Origin: an uncultured Bacteroides sp.
Lineage (GTDB): Bacteria > Bacteroidota > Bacteroidia > Bacteroidales > Bacteroidaceae
NCBI RefSeq assembly: GCF_963678845.1
Contig: NZ_OY787464.1
Coordinates: 1,364,001 to 1,428,000 of the forward strand
Direction of reading: 5' to 3'
Length of the DNA: 64,000 bases
Shown here: positions 27,102 to 36,717 of the stretch, one piece after another
How positions within the stretch are numbered: position 1 is the stretch's first letter
How the letters are laid out: the number at the start of each line of letters is the position of its first letter
Made by a program: the position numbers and the translations under genes
The notes under the pieces: model-generated
Told to the model about the DNA's origin: nothing
What the model saw: the letters and a program-made list of their open reading frames with translations, nothing else
Databases searched by the model: none

Positions 27102-27757
27102 CTAATTACTAACTTCTTCATTTTCAAAATATTTCCAGACAAGCGCCGAGCAAGCAGCCCCTACAAACGGAGCCACTATAAAAAGCCATAACTGCGACAA
27201 AGCAATTCCTTCTGCAGAAAGAGCAGGAGAAATGCTTCTTGCTGGATTCACAGATGTTCCAGTAATAGGAATACATACAATGTGAACAAGAACTAATGTA
27301 AGACAAATAGCAATTCCCGCGAATCCTGAAGGAGCCTTTGAACTAGTAGAGTCTAGCACCACAAATACAAAAATAAAAGAGAAGAACGCTTCCGCGAGAA
27401 ATGCAGAGACTTCTGACGTGTTTGCCGCATATGAATTTGCACCAGCTATGTTACCGGAAACTCCCATCCCTGTAGCAATAAAATAAAGAACAGTTGATCC
27501 TATCAATGCTCCAAGTACTTGAAAGAGCATATACATTGCAGCATCCTTACCATTCATTCCTCCAGTGAGATACATACCCAGTGTAATAGCCGGATTAATA
27601 TGACAACCTGATATACTACCAATAGTATAAACCATAGCAATTACAGATAAACCGAAAGCCATTGCCACACCAAATGTTCCTACGCTATACCTACAGCACC
27701 AACAGCACTACCAAAGCTCATTAGTACCAATCATTTCTGTAAAATACTTTTTAATAT
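27102..27757 (-). pseudogene. aqpZ-like: aquaporin Z-like gene broken at its 5' end
   Basis: The long frame (27102-27668) encodes 188 residues of a MIP-family water channel with both NPA boxes (CHINPAITLG and SVNPARSISPA) but no first helix. Upstream, minus-strand pieces of the missing start remain in different frames: KKYFTEMIGT near 27723-27752, SFGSAVGAVG near 27685-27720, and VGTFGVAMAFG leading into the frame. An internal deletion of the first membrane helix and at least two frame changes separate them, and no ATG precedes KKYF. Intact relatives have ~230 residues. It was probably a functional aqpZ; a shortened product from an inner ATG would lack half a pore turn. Confidence 0.8.
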
Positions 27758-27854
27758 CTCAAACTATTTAGAATTTGTAATCTACAGTAACAGCATATTT
27801 TATATTCTATGAATAGAGCCACTCACATGGCTAAGAATGCTAATCTATAAAATT

Positions 27855-29063
27855 TTACATTTTTGAATCCAAATTTTTTCCTTTTTCAATATGTTCAAAA
27901 TTAACAAGGAATTTCTTCACGATACCTACTATTTCACTTTTTTTGGTATATGGAGAAGCAAAAGCGGCATTTAATGATGTAAATAATATTTCCGTCTCCT
28001 TCACTCTACGGCGATGGCTATTTTTTACAACTCCCAGCGAAACATATTCATCCAATGATATTACGTCACTATTTGTATAAAACTCTTCAACAGACTTTTC
28101 ACCTGTAGTATCAGAATTAGAATAATAAACCGGATAATTCATATCGCCATCTTTCATTTCAAAAGCCATCCTGCGAGCTTCTTCTTCTGAGCTGCATTCA
28201 TAAGCATTATAACCTAATTCTTTTAGGAAGCTAGTTGCTATCTCAGAAAAAGTGAGCATTTGGTTTCGGCCTAATTTAGGAAAATAAATCTCTCCTGTTT
28301 GCCCTAGCATACAAGCTAGCATGCAAATCTGCCCACTTTCATCAGGAGAAACAAAATAACGACGCACATCCGCTGGTGCACTCAAAGGTTGTCGTTTCAT
28401 TACACGCTCAATAAAACCGGCTAAAAGAGAACCATTCGAAAAAGCCACATTTGCAAAACGAGCAGTAGTAATATTAAATTGATTTGAGAAACCCATAATC
28501 ATATCTTCCATAATTTTCTTACTCCCTCCCATCAAATTAACAGGATTCGCAGCTTTATCAGTGGAAACACAAAAGAATTTCCGGGGTGGTATTTCAGTAA
28601 GTAATTTAAGTAATTTACAAGCATGCAATACATTATTTTCAAGCAATGCCTGTACAGAGAACTCATCTTTCTCACTTCTCACATGTTTATGAGCGGAGAA
28701 ATTAGCCACAATATCAAATCCCCGTTCGCTACGAAACATCTTCTTAAACACCGGATCTGCATAATTTATAGGGTATGTTATAAAATCTTTTGGTACATAA
28801 GTTCCATACGAACTACGCAAATCTCTTGATAGCTCTGCTAATCCATTTTCTGAGATATCCACAACGGTTAGTTTAGCAGGTTTAAACTTCAAAACGGCCC
28901 TGATAAAAGAAGAACCTATTGTACCTGCACCACCTATCACCAGAATACTTTTTCCTTCTATTTTTTCTCTTAGCAAATCACTATTTGCATCTATATCTTT
29001 TTGAAACATACTTTCATTTCTAAAAGTAACATTTCTCTCTATAAAACGATTAATATCAATCAT
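27855..29063 (-). CDS. CapD/FlaA1-type nucleotide-sugar 4,6-dehydratase-like protein
   Basis: NAD(P)-binding short-chain dehydrogenase family used on UDP-HexNAc. The Rossmann motif VIGGAGTIGSS is near residue 43; FSAHKHVRSEKD, the STDKAANPVN block and the catalytic MGGSK (Met in place of the usual Tyr, as in the inverting 4,6-dehydratases) follow. The 402-residue protein lacks the N-terminal membrane domain of full-length WbpM proteins. It ends the polysaccharide operon and lies 18 bases after a glycosyltransferase. A 5-epimerizing or simple 4,6-dehydratase role cannot be told apart from sequence. Confidence 0.82.
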   Translation of the reverse strand: MIDINRFIERNVTFRNESMFQKDIDANSDLLREKIEGKSILVIGGAGTIGSSFIRAVLKFKPAKLTVVDISENGLAELSRDLRSSYGTYVPKDFITYPINYADPVFKKMFRSERGFDIVANFSAHKHVRSEKDEFSVQALLENNVLHACKLLKLLTEIPPRKFFCVSTDKAANPVNLMGGSKKIMEDMIMGFSNQFNITTARFANVAFSNGSLLAGFIERVMKRQPLSAPADVRRYFVSPDESGQICMLACMLGQTGEIYFPKLGRNQMLTFSEIATSFLKELGYNAYECSSEEEARRMAFEMKDGDMNYPVYYSNSDTTGEKSVEEFYTNSDVISLDEYVSLGVVKNSHRRRVKETEILFTSLNAAFASPYTKKSEIVGIVKKFLVNFEHIEKGKNLDSKM

Positions 29064-29081
29064 CTTGATTCCTCTTTTCGA

Positions 29082-30050
29082 TTAATTTAAGAATACATCA
29101 TCACTATTTTTTTTAATATAAAGATTTCTAAAACAATACTGATATCTCAACATATATAAAACTACTATTAATCCATGTTTCCACATCAATTTTAACAGCC
29201 ATAAGTTCTTATGATAAAAAAAAGTACTAGTTTTAGTAGTAAGGTTAATTGTCCTAAGTATTTTATACAGTTCAACAACGTTACATTCCATAAGTCTCAA
29301 TGACAAAGATGAATGTGCTAAAATCATTTCTTCAACATGTCTTTGAAATATTATTTTATAACAAAATGAATTAAAGCACAAAATAGTTTTACATAAATCT
29401 TTAAAACGCACGTTCTTAGTCGCCGAACTATTATTGAAAAAATAGCAATAGAACGTATTTTTTATACGTCTCATTTTTTTGCTATTAGCTATTACTGTTA
29501 AAATGAAAAGCTGATCTTCTCCCAATTTAAGCCCTTCGATAAAACGTATATTCTTATCATCAATTATCGATTTTCTTATTATACTTCCTCCTGCACGGTA
29601 ACAAAACGACCCGCTACTCACATAATCATTTAGATTCATTACAGGCGTTTCATTGAATTCCAGGCGCAAAACATTACCATATTCATCAATGTGTTTAAAA
29701 GAAAACTGGAGGCAATCAAGTTTATCCTTTATAATATATTCAGAACTAATTTCTAAGCAGTCACTTTCAATCCAATCATCGGAATCCACAAAACAAATCC
29801 ACTCACCGATAGCAACGTCTAGTCCCAAATTTCTGGCAGAACTTACACCTTCATTTCTCTTATGAAACACGCGAATACGATTATCTATTTTTTCAAAATC
29901 ATCGCATATACTTCCTGAAGAATCAGAGCTTCCATCATTAATCAGTAACAATTCTAAATCAGAAAAAGTTTGAGACAATATACTCTTTATGCATTTGTGC
30001 AAATAAGGCTCTGAATTATAAACTGGCACAATTACACTTATTTTAGCCAT
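29082..30050 (-). CDS. family 2 glycosyltransferase
   Basis: Cytoplasmic or membrane-associated GT-A enzyme that adds one sugar to the lipid-linked repeat unit. The start at 30050 (MAKISVIVP) is preferred to one two codons earlier. Motifs: VIVPVYNSEPYLHKCI, LLINDGSSDSS, and the metal-binding FVDSDDWI. The C-terminal third is basic and helical. About 323 residues. Donor sugar and linkage cannot be read from sequence. Confidence 0.88.
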   Translation of the reverse strand: MAKISVIVPVYNSEPYLHKCIKSILSQTFSDLELLLINDGSSDSSGSICDDFEKIDNRIRVFHKRNEGVSSARNLGLDVAIGEWICFVDSDDWIESDCLEISSEYIIKDKLDCLQFSFKHIDEYGNVLRLEFNETPVMNLNDYVSSGSFCYRAGGSIIRKSIIDDKNIRFIEGLKLGEDQLFILTVIANSKKMRRIKNTFYCYFFNNSSATKNVRFKDLCKTILCFNSFCYKIIFQRHVEEMILAHSSLSLRLMECNVVELYKILRTINLTTKTSTFFYHKNLWLLKLMWKHGLIVVLYMLRYQYCFRNLYIKKNSDDVFLN

Positions 30051-30095
30051 ATACACTTGTTTTTTTAATAATATTATCTCAAAATAAAAATAAAG

Positions 30096-31010
30096 TTATT
30101 GAAACAGTCTAAGAAGATTTAATCTTATAAAAAACTTCAATAACTCTTTACAGAATCTATTATTCCTATTTAATCCCAAGTAATCAAAAAGCCTTAAGCA
30201 ATAATATTTATGCAAATAGTTAAATCTTTCAATACCGTTTAAATACGGCAGCCTATATATTTTATCAAAAAAATAACTTTTGCGATAAAAAGTATTATAT
30301 AATTTATTCTGGGCACCGGAAGCAAAAACAGAAGAGTCATGAACTCTGTAAAACACTGTCACTTTATTCATAAAATAAAAGCGATATCCTGCGTTTGTCA
30401 ATTTAAGCCAGAGAGGATGATCCTCCATAAAAATAAATCTCACATCAAATCGCCCAACGTCCTCAATAATTTTCTTATTAATAAAAACAGAAGGTCCATG
30501 GAGAGTATTTCTGCGAAGAAGTATCTGATACTGTTGTTCAGCTTTTGTTTCTGAAGAAAAAAAGACGTCTTCACTTTTATCCTCTATGTGAAAATAATTA
30601 GATTCTTTAAAAACATCTCTAAAAAATTGTGACTTGGACTCTACAATTTTGGCTTCTTTGTTTTGAGTCACATAATCTATAAATGCTGCTATACAATCTG
30701 CTGCTAAAATGTCATCTCCAGCTATATATTTAATCCACTCTCCATGGCATACACTCAATCCTCTATTGCAATTTGACGGAATCCCTTCATTATGATCGGC
30801 AACAATCAAATTAGCATTTTTGAATTTTCCTTTGTTTTTATCAATCCAATGATTACAGATCTCAACCGTTGAATCTATGGAGCAATCATCAGCTACAATT
30901 AATTCTATGTTCTCATATGATTGTTGCTTAGCACTTTCTAAGGTTTCCAGAACATATTTCGATGAATTATAAGTAATAATTATAATTGAAACGAGAGGTT
31001 GTCCATTCAT
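30096..31010 (-). CDS. family 2 glycosyltransferase
   Basis: GT-A fold: SIIIITYNSSKYVLETLES at the N-terminus, ELIVADDCSID for the nucleotide, and YIAGDDI at the metal site. A later MEDHPLWLKL segment matches the acceptor-side ED motif of this family. 304 residues. The start codon overlaps the polymerase stop by four bases, showing tight coupling to the Wzy-like gene. Confidence 0.88.
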   Translation of the reverse strand: MNGQPLVSIIIITYNSSKYVLETLESAKQQSYENIELIVADDCSIDSTVEICNHWIDKNKGKFKNANLIVADHNEGIPSNCNRGLSVCHGEWIKYIAGDDILAADCIAAFIDYVTQNKEAKIVESKSQFFRDVFKESNYFHIEDKSEDVFFSSETKAEQQYQILLRRNTLHGPSVFINKKIIEDVGRFDVRFIFMEDHPLWLKLTNAGYRFYFMNKVTVFYRVHDSSVFASGAQNKLYNTFYRKSYFFDKIYRLPYLNGIERFNYLHKYYCLRLFDYLGLNRNNRFCKELLKFFIRLNLLRLFQ

Positions 31011-32206
31011 TGCCGATTAGAATTTGGTTTTATCTTCATCTTTATCCTTAATTTATTCAATCTAAGGTCCATTCTTTTCAAATCAAAAGATCTGTTAATA
31101 TGAATAAATGAATAAACTATCAGAAACATATATGCAAAGTCAAAAATATAGGGCCTCTGATAAATCAGAAAAAAGAGTAACAAAATTGATAAAAAAACTC
31201 CTTTTACATTTTTATTATATTGAATAGCAAAACATAAAAGAATGCTCATTATAATAAGAGAATTAATTAAGCCATAAAATATAATAAATTGTTTATAAGA
31301 AGAAGATGTAGCAAAAACCAAATTACCTTTGCCCCATAAAAACTGGTCAGAATTGATAAATTGATTGTAATATCGATCAAGCTCATCAGAGCTTCGATTA
31401 TCACCTTTTAAGTGTCCATTTTCAATTTCAAATCTCTCCCACACAGATGCATAAACCAAAGGATTACTTCTTGTCGTAAAAAAAGTTATAAGAACTATTG
31501 CCACTACAATAAGCCTGACTTTATTTTTGTAAAAATATAAAATAGCCAGAAAACTTATAATAGTAAAAAAGAGAGAGAAAGAAAAAACACCAGCCATAAA
31601 CAGAATTATATTGGAAACTTTTCTTAAATTGTACCGCTCAGAAAAGAGTATTATACTTGAAAAAGTACCTATTACACCAGGCTCATCAAAAACGCTGCAA
31701 AATCGAGGTAGAGTATTAGTTTCACTTAAATTGGGAAATACTAAAAATGAATATTGTCTATACATTCCCGTTTTTAAAGGATTAAGAGGTTCAATTAAAT
31801 TATAGTTTAAAGGAACAGTAAAAAGAACTAAAAAATAATTTATTAAAGAAAGTACAAGAAAACTAACAAGTACAATTTTAAAGCATTCTGTATATATTAA
31901 CATTTTCCTTCTATCCGTAATAAAAAAGAGTAAAATAGTCAATGAAAAAAACACTCCTAATAAGTTGTTTCCACTATCTATTGAAAGTGTTAATATAAGC
32001 ATTGCAAATATTGGAATTATAAGTAAATCCGATTTCTCTAATTTCTTCAGATTAAACAAACTTATTATCGAAACAATACTTACAATTAAAAGCTGATAGC
32101 GCCCCTGTCCCCACATAAAATAAGGCTTCATAAGAAGAAACATACAGAAACCATAGGTAAATCCTAGAATTCTGTTCTTATTAAATATTTTAGACATATT
32201 TTTCAT
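31007..32206 (-). CDS. wzy-like: Wzy-like O-antigen/capsule polymerase
   Basis: Inner-membrane polymerase that joins lipid-linked repeat units on the periplasmic face. It has about ten hydrophobic segments over 399 residues and a large central loop (about 155-180, LPRFCSVFDEPGVIG) carrying conserved-type Arg and Glu, as in O-antigen ligase/polymerase proteins. Sequence in this family is poorly conserved, so the call relies on topology and on the place between Wzx and glycosyltransferases. Its DNA is strikingly AT-rich, as usual for wzy genes. Confidence 0.8.
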   Translation of the reverse strand: MKNMSKIFNKNRILGFTYGFCMFLLMKPYFMWGQGRYQLLIVSIVSIISLFNLKKLEKSDLLIIPIFAMLILTLSIDSGNNLLGVFFSLTILLFFITDRRKMLIYTECFKIVLVSFLVLSLINYFLVLFTVPLNYNLIEPLNPLKTGMYRQYSFLVFPNLSETNTLPRFCSVFDEPGVIGTFSSIILFSERYNLRKVSNIILFMAGVFSFSLFFTIISFLAILYFYKNKVRLIVVAIVLITFFTTRSNPLVYASVWERFEIENGHLKGDNRSSDELDRYYNQFINSDQFLWGKGNLVFATSSSYKQFIIFYGLINSLIIMSILLCFAIQYNKNVKGVFLSILLLFFLIYQRPYIFDFAYMFLIVYSFIHINRSFDLKRMDLRLNKLRIKMKIKPNSNRQ

Positions 32207-32239
32207 TTAGAGATACTTCTTAAAGTAATATTAACCTAT

Positions 32240-33727
32240 TCATTCTCTGTTATTTTTCTTTATATATCTACTAAATTCTATTCTTTTATCCAACTCAATA
32301 TATGAATAATAAAACGAAAGAATAACCAGAATCGTTCCTAAAACATATCTCACCACCAACTGAGTAAATAAAACCAACAAAATACAAACAAAAGAAAGGA
32401 AAAATTGTATAATAAAAATTTTAAATATGCCCTTTTGAATATAAACCTCGTACCTCTTACCTGAAACAATCCAGACTTGAATTAAATATACTATATACCC
32501 TACAAGAAAAGATACTCCCAACCCTGTCAGTTTCCAATATAAATATCCTAGTACATTAAACATTGTTGAGTAAAGTATAGCTGCTAGTTCATTCCAAAAA
32601 AATGCTTTTGTATCACCTTTTGCTAAAAAAGAGAATGCAATAGACCAACTAACTGCCTTAAAAAACACCCCAAAAATTGCCCAATAAATCATACCTTCAA
32701 TAGGTAAGAATTTACTTGAAAAAAGGATTGTTACTACTAATCTTATGAAAATAATAAAAATAGTAATTATAGGAGCTAAAAGTAATAAGCTAATCTCTAT
32801 CTGTTGATTCACTACTTTATTAAAAATTATCTTATCTGACACACTCTCAGCAGAAAGGCGTGGATAGTAATCAGTTCCCATTGCAGTAAAAATTAATCCC
32901 ACATAAGTATTTACAATAGAGAAACCTGCCGTAAATAAACCAACATCAGACAATCCTCCATAATTACTAATAAAAATTCTAATAAGATAAGAAGCTGCAA
33001 CTGACAGAATTCCCTGAAGACTAATAAAAAAACCCATTTTTAGCATACCTTTACCTTCAGTCCTTACATCATTGAAAGTAATATGTATCTTTTCTATACC
33101 TGTTTTTTTAGAATAATACAAAGATAAAGCCAGAGAGAAAAAGCTTGTAACGATTAACACTGGAACAATTGCGTCAATTTTCAGCAAATAATAGAGAGGT
33201 ATTGTAACTATTAGCCCTAAACTGTTTCCAAGAACATTCGCTTTGGCCAGAAAAGCATATTTACGCATTCCTTGCAATAACGCTGTCTGTCCGGTTGTTA
33301 GTTGTGTAAAAAGTATAGTTGATGAAAGTATTATAAATGCAATTGTATAATTATAATTGCCAAATGTAATATAACTCAGATAAGGAGATAAAAATATGCA
33401 TACAAATAATCCCATTAGTCCAGTAATCCATACCAGCCTTCTAAAAACCTGAATAACCAAAGCTATTTTTCTCGTTTCACCGGTGGAATTTGCACTTGCA
33501 ATATCTCTAACAGCACTTGTCCCCAAACCAAAGTTTGTTAACGAATTAATCAGTCCAATTGTTGAAGATAATAATCCAACAATACCCATTCCATTGGGTC
33601 CAAGAAGAATGGCAACAAATTTGGATCTGACAATACCTATAAAAATATTAAATATCTGTACACCGCCAAATAGAGATGTTGCCTTCAGGCTCTCCTTATA
33701 AGAATCCTTATTACATTCTTCACCCAT
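32240..33727 (-). CDS. wzx-like: Wzx-like polysaccharide flippase
   Basis: MATE/MOP-superfamily protein of 495 residues with 12-14 hydrophobic segments. The N-terminus (SLFGGVQIFNIFIGIVRSKFVAILLGPNGMGIVGL) is typical of Bacteroidota O-antigen translocases related to WzxE. It moves the undecaprenyl-linked repeat unit across the inner membrane. It starts 3 bases after the aminotransferase stop, in one operon with sugar synthesis genes. Confidence 0.9.
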   Translation of the reverse strand: MGEECNKDSYKESLKATSLFGGVQIFNIFIGIVRSKFVAILLGPNGMGIVGLLSSTIGLINSLTNFGLGTSAVRDIASANSTGETRKIALVIQVFRRLVWITGLMGLFVCIFLSPYLSYITFGNYNYTIAFIILSSTILFTQLTTGQTALLQGMRKYAFLAKANVLGNSLGLIVTIPLYYLLKIDAIVPVLIVTSFFSLALSLYYSKKTGIEKIHITFNDVRTEGKGMLKMGFFISLQGILSVAASYLIRIFISNYGGLSDVGLFTAGFSIVNTYVGLIFTAMGTDYYPRLSAESVSDKIIFNKVVNQQIEISLLLLAPIITIFIIFIRLVVTILFSSKFLPIEGMIYWAIFGVFFKAVSWSIAFSFLAKGDTKAFFWNELAAILYSTMFNVLGYLYWKLTGLGVSFLVGYIVYLIQVWIVSGKRYEVYIQKGIFKIFIIQFFLSFVCILLVLFTQLVVRYVLGTILVILSFYYSYIELDKRIEFSRYIKKNNRE

Positions 33728-33730
33728 CCA

Positions 33731-34831
33731 TTATATGAAATTATTGATTTTTTCGACAACTAATTTCACTTCATCACTATCTAATACAGGACTCATTGGC
33801 AAACTCAACTCTTCATTATGTATTTTTTCAGTAATAGGTAAATATAAATGGTTCAGTCCCTTATAGCATTCTTGTTTATGAGGAGGTATTGGGTAATGAA
33901 TGATAGTCTGTATTCCATTTTCCGACAAATATTTCTGTAGATCATCTCTTTTTTTACAGCGAACGGGAAAAAGATGAAACACATTAGCATTCCAGTTACT
34001 AACTATTGGCATTACTATCCGATCATTTTTTATATGGTCAATATAATATTTCGCAACTTTTTTTCTCAAAAATAGGTCTTCATCTAAATGTTTCAGTTTT
34101 ACATTTAGTATTGCAGCTTGAATTTCATCCAGTCGGCTATTTCTCCCCATGTATTTAAACACATACTTTTTTGTTGATCCATAATTGGCCAAAGCTCTCA
34201 CAATCTCAGCCAGCGTTTCATCATTAGTAGTTATCGCACCGGCATCTCCAAAAGCGCCCAAATTCTTTCCTGGATAAAAACTATGCCCTGCTGAATCGCC
34301 TAAATTTCCCGTTTTTATTCCATTAAACATACAACCATGTGACTGAGCATTATCTTCGATCAACTTTAATGAATATTTTCGACATATCTCTCCTATTCTA
34401 TCCGTATATGCACATTGGCCATAAAGGTGGACAATCAGTATACCTCTTGTCCTGTCTGTTATTGCCTGTTCTATAAGCCTATCATTTATCTGATACGTAT
34501 CAATATCAGGTTCCACCAAAACTGGTTTTAATCCATTTTCAGTTATAGCCAATATTGATGCAATATATGTATTTGCTGGAACAAGAATTTCATCCCCTGG
34601 TTTCATAATCCCCATTTCTATATATCCCTGAAATATCCAAATCAAAGCATCAAGTCCGTTAGCCACTCCAATAGTATATTTTGTTCCTATGTACTTAGAA
34701 TAATTTACTTCAAAGTCCTCATTTTCTTTGCCTTGCAGATACAAACCGGAATCTACTACCCTATTAACTGCCAAATGTATTTCATTAGCATATTTAGCTG
34801 TAATCTTTTGTAAATCCAAAAATTTTATCAT
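33731..34831 (-). CDS. fdtB-like: DegT/DnrJ-type sugar aminotransferase (FdtB-like)
   Basis: PLP enzyme that puts an amino group on a keto-sugar nucleotide. Family blocks are present: GVANGLDALIWIF, DEILVPANTYIASILA, EDNAQSHG, the lysine that binds PLP in HSFYPGKNLGAFGDAG, and the C-terminal LPMSPVL. 366 residues, normal length. With two FdtA/QdtA-like isomerases and a hexapeptide acetyltransferase close upstream, it most likely makes a dTDP-3-amino-3,6-dideoxyhexose (Fuc3N or Qui3N). Confidence 0.9.
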   Translation of the reverse strand: MIKFLDLQKITAKYANEIHLAVNRVVDSGLYLQGKENEDFEVNYSKYIGTKYTIGVANGLDALIWIFQGYIEMGIMKPGDEILVPANTYIASILAITENGLKPVLVEPDIDTYQINDRLIEQAITDRTRGILIVHLYGQCAYTDRIGEICRKYSLKLIEDNAQSHGCMFNGIKTGNLGDSAGHSFYPGKNLGAFGDAGAITTNDETLAEIVRALANYGSTKKYVFKYMGRNSRLDEIQAAILNVKLKHLDEDLFLRKKVAKYYIDHIKNDRIVMPIVSNWNANVFHLFPVRCKKRDDLQKYLSENGIQTIIHYPIPPHKQECYKGLNHLYLPITEKIHNEELSLPMSPVLDSDEVKLVVEKINNFI

Positions 34832-34837
34832 CTTATA

Positions 34838-35773
34838 TCAGATTTTATATTCATAAATATCATAAACTAATCCACGTCCACCAAAACCCTCTTTCTGGAA
34901 TATTAAGCCTTCATTTAAATATTGGCCCATTTGTTCTGTTGACTGTCCAAAATCAAAAATCGGTACATCAATATATTTAGTGTTTATTAAAAAATCAAAA
35001 AGAAAATCTAATGCTCCCAATTCTTTACCTATAGAATTTGCAGAACAATATTGGGGATGAATCACTTTTTGAGTTACATAAACTAAAACTCCTCCTAAAG
35101 GTATTTCATTTCTATAAGCAATGAATAGCTTTATATTATCTGGAAATCTTGAATGTAAAAGAGTTATCTCTTCAAGTGTGTGAACTGGTTTTACTCCATG
35201 CCTATTCATTAAATTATCAGAAAGGATTTTCCAGAAGGCAACATACTCATCACTCTCACAAACAATAATACCGTTTTTAAAAGCTTTACGAACTCCATGC
35301 TTTCTCAATCTATAAAATTTAATCTTATTATCCTGATAAATTGTAGATGAAATATTCCGTCCTATTAGCTGTGCATTATTTCTAAATAAAGCATATAAAT
35401 CTTCCTCTGCCGAAATCTGATGATAAATTGATGGCATTGGTTTATAAATCACTTTTGTAAAACCATCTTTTCTTAAATACTCATTAATCATATCAAAGGC
35501 ATTAATCATATCAGTAGCCGTTACGTTGGACGACATAATAAAGCCACCATGAGTCAATCCCTGATGAGAATATAAAACATCCTCAGTTCTGTTGGCAGGA
35601 AGAACAGTAAGAAGTTTATTATTGCGATATATTAATAAGGAATTATCATGAAATCGATCAGAGTGATAGTCCATGTAATTTCTATTAAACCAAAAAACGC
35701 CATTCTTTGATTGACTCACAAATGAGTTCCATTGGTCAGCTAAATTTTGCGTATATCTTTTTAATTCAAGCAT
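34838..35773 (-). CDS. GNAT/FemAB-fold acyl- or aminoacyltransferase-like protein
   Basis: About 311 residues; the start at 35773 (MLELKRY) avoids a 17-base overlap with the upstream gene. The N-terminus (WNSFVSQSKNGVFWFNRNY) and the end pattern (FDFGQSTEQMGQYLNEGLIFQKEGFG) are typical of GNAT proteins found in sugar clusters related to FemAB/CelD. It may modify an amino sugar with an acyl or amino acid group. The exact reaction is unknown. It sits between the aminotransferase and the hexapeptide acetyltransferase. Confidence 0.7.
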   Translation of the reverse strand: MLELKRYTQNLADQWNSFVSQSKNGVFWFNRNYMDYHSDRFHDNSLLIYRNNKLLTVLPANRTEDVLYSHQGLTHGGFIMSSNVTATDMINAFDMINEYLRKDGFTKVIYKPMPSIYHQISAEEDLYALFRNNAQLIGRNISSTIYQDNKIKFYRLRKHGVRKAFKNGIIVCESDEYVAFWKILSDNLMNRHGVKPVHTLEEITLLHSRFPDNIKLFIAYRNEIPLGGVLVYVTQKVIHPQYCSANSIGKELGALDFLFDFLINTKYIDVPIFDFGQSTEQMGQYLNEGLIFQKEGFGGRGLVYDIYEYKI

Positions 35774-35777
35774 GTGT

Positions 35778-36308
35778 CTACAAATAAGAAACATGTTTAA
35801 TCCCTTTTTTATCTTTCATATTCATATCCAGAATTTCACCATCATTAGTGATAAAGCCTTTCTGCACTGCAGGGTTCCCGTACCACACAGTATTTGCAGG
35901 AACATTTTTTGTCACAACACTTCCCGCTCCAACAAAAGCATATTGACCAATAACTAAGCCAGCTATAATTACACTTCCTGCTCCAATTGAGCACCCCTTT
36001 TTAAGCACAGTTTTTAAATAGCTTTCAGGATATTTCTTTGACCGGGGCACCATATCATTTGTAAATGAAACATTGGGCCCTATAAATACATTATCTTCAA
36101 CAGTTAAACCATCAAATAACTGAGCACCTGATTTTATTGTTACATTATTTCCTATTAACACATTATTTTCAATAAAAACCTGCGCACATATATTACAATT
36201 TCTACCAATTTTCACATCACGTAAAATTACACAAAACTGCCACACTAAAGTATTTTCACCTATATTCTTTGTTTTTACATCAGCTAATGAATGTATATTA
36301 CTCATCAA
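35778..36308 (-). CDS. fdtC-like: left-handed beta-helix sugar N-acetyltransferase (FdtC-like)
   Basis: Hexapeptide-repeat acetyltransferase of 176 residues: repeated I-G-x-N-x-x units (KIGRNCNICAQ, LIGNNVTIKSG, VFIGPNVSFTND), then the SIGAGSVIIAGLVIG and FVGAGSVVTKNVPANTVWYGNPA ending. Probably adds an acetyl, or another acyl group, to the 3-amino-sugar. It overlaps the FdtA-like gene upstream by 11 bases. Acts as a trimer with acyl-CoA in the family. Confidence 0.88.
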   Translation of the reverse strand: MMSNIHSLADVKTKNIGENTLVWQFCVILRDVKIGRNCNICAQVFIENNVLIGNNVTIKSGAQLFDGLTVEDNVFIGPNVSFTNDMVPRSKKYPESYLKTVLKKGCSIGAGSVIIAGLVIGQYAFVGAGSVVTKNVPANTVWYGNPAVQKGFITNDGEILDMNMKDKKGIKHVSYL

Positions 36309-36717
36309 ATTTCAATTTTAAGAATTCATTATAATCTCGTATATAATCATTTTCTTCATATTTCATAGATGCTAAAACCAAACATACTGATCCCGAAGAA
36401 AAATCATCGAGCTCTCGCCATATTCCCGGTACAACAAGTAAGCCCTGATACGGACGGTTTAATTTAAAAGTACGTTTAATTTTACCATCATCCAATGTAA
36501 CATCAAAAGATCCACTCGCAGCAATAATTAATTGCTTAAGGTCTTTATGAGCATGTCCTCCTCTTGATTCTCCACCCGGTACATCGTATAAATAATAAGA
36601 ACGCCTTACCTGAAAAGGAACAGTTTTCCCATTTTCAACAACAGTTATATTACCTTTAACATGATGGTGCTTATCCAGTTCTATTATACTGCAATCATAA
36701 ACAGTCGTTTTTTTCAT
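36298..36717 (-). CDS. fdtA-like: sugar 3,4-ketoisomerase (FdtA/QdtA-like), HxH copy
   Basis: 139-residue cupin (WxcM family) that moves the keto group of dTDP-4-keto-6-deoxyglucose from C4 to C3. It has the usual RRSYYLYDVPGGE entry strand and the catalytic GGHAHK with His55 and His57, then GSFDVTLDDG and a GIWREL loop. Both histidines known to matter in this family are present, so this copy should be active. Overlaps the next cupin gene by 4 bases. Confidence 0.88.
   Translation of the reverse strand: MKKTTVYDCSIIELDKHHHVKGNITVVENGKTVPFQVRRSYYLYDVPGGESRGGHAHKDLKQLIIAASGSFDVTLDDGKIKRTFKLNRPYQGLLVVPGIWRELDDFSSGSVCLVLASMKYEENDYIRDYNEFLKLKFDE

Noticed and set aside
27102..27668. Intact aquaporin starting at an inner ATG
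   Set aside because: The frame lacks the first membrane helix and the missing part is visible upstream in other frames, so it is better called a pseudogene.
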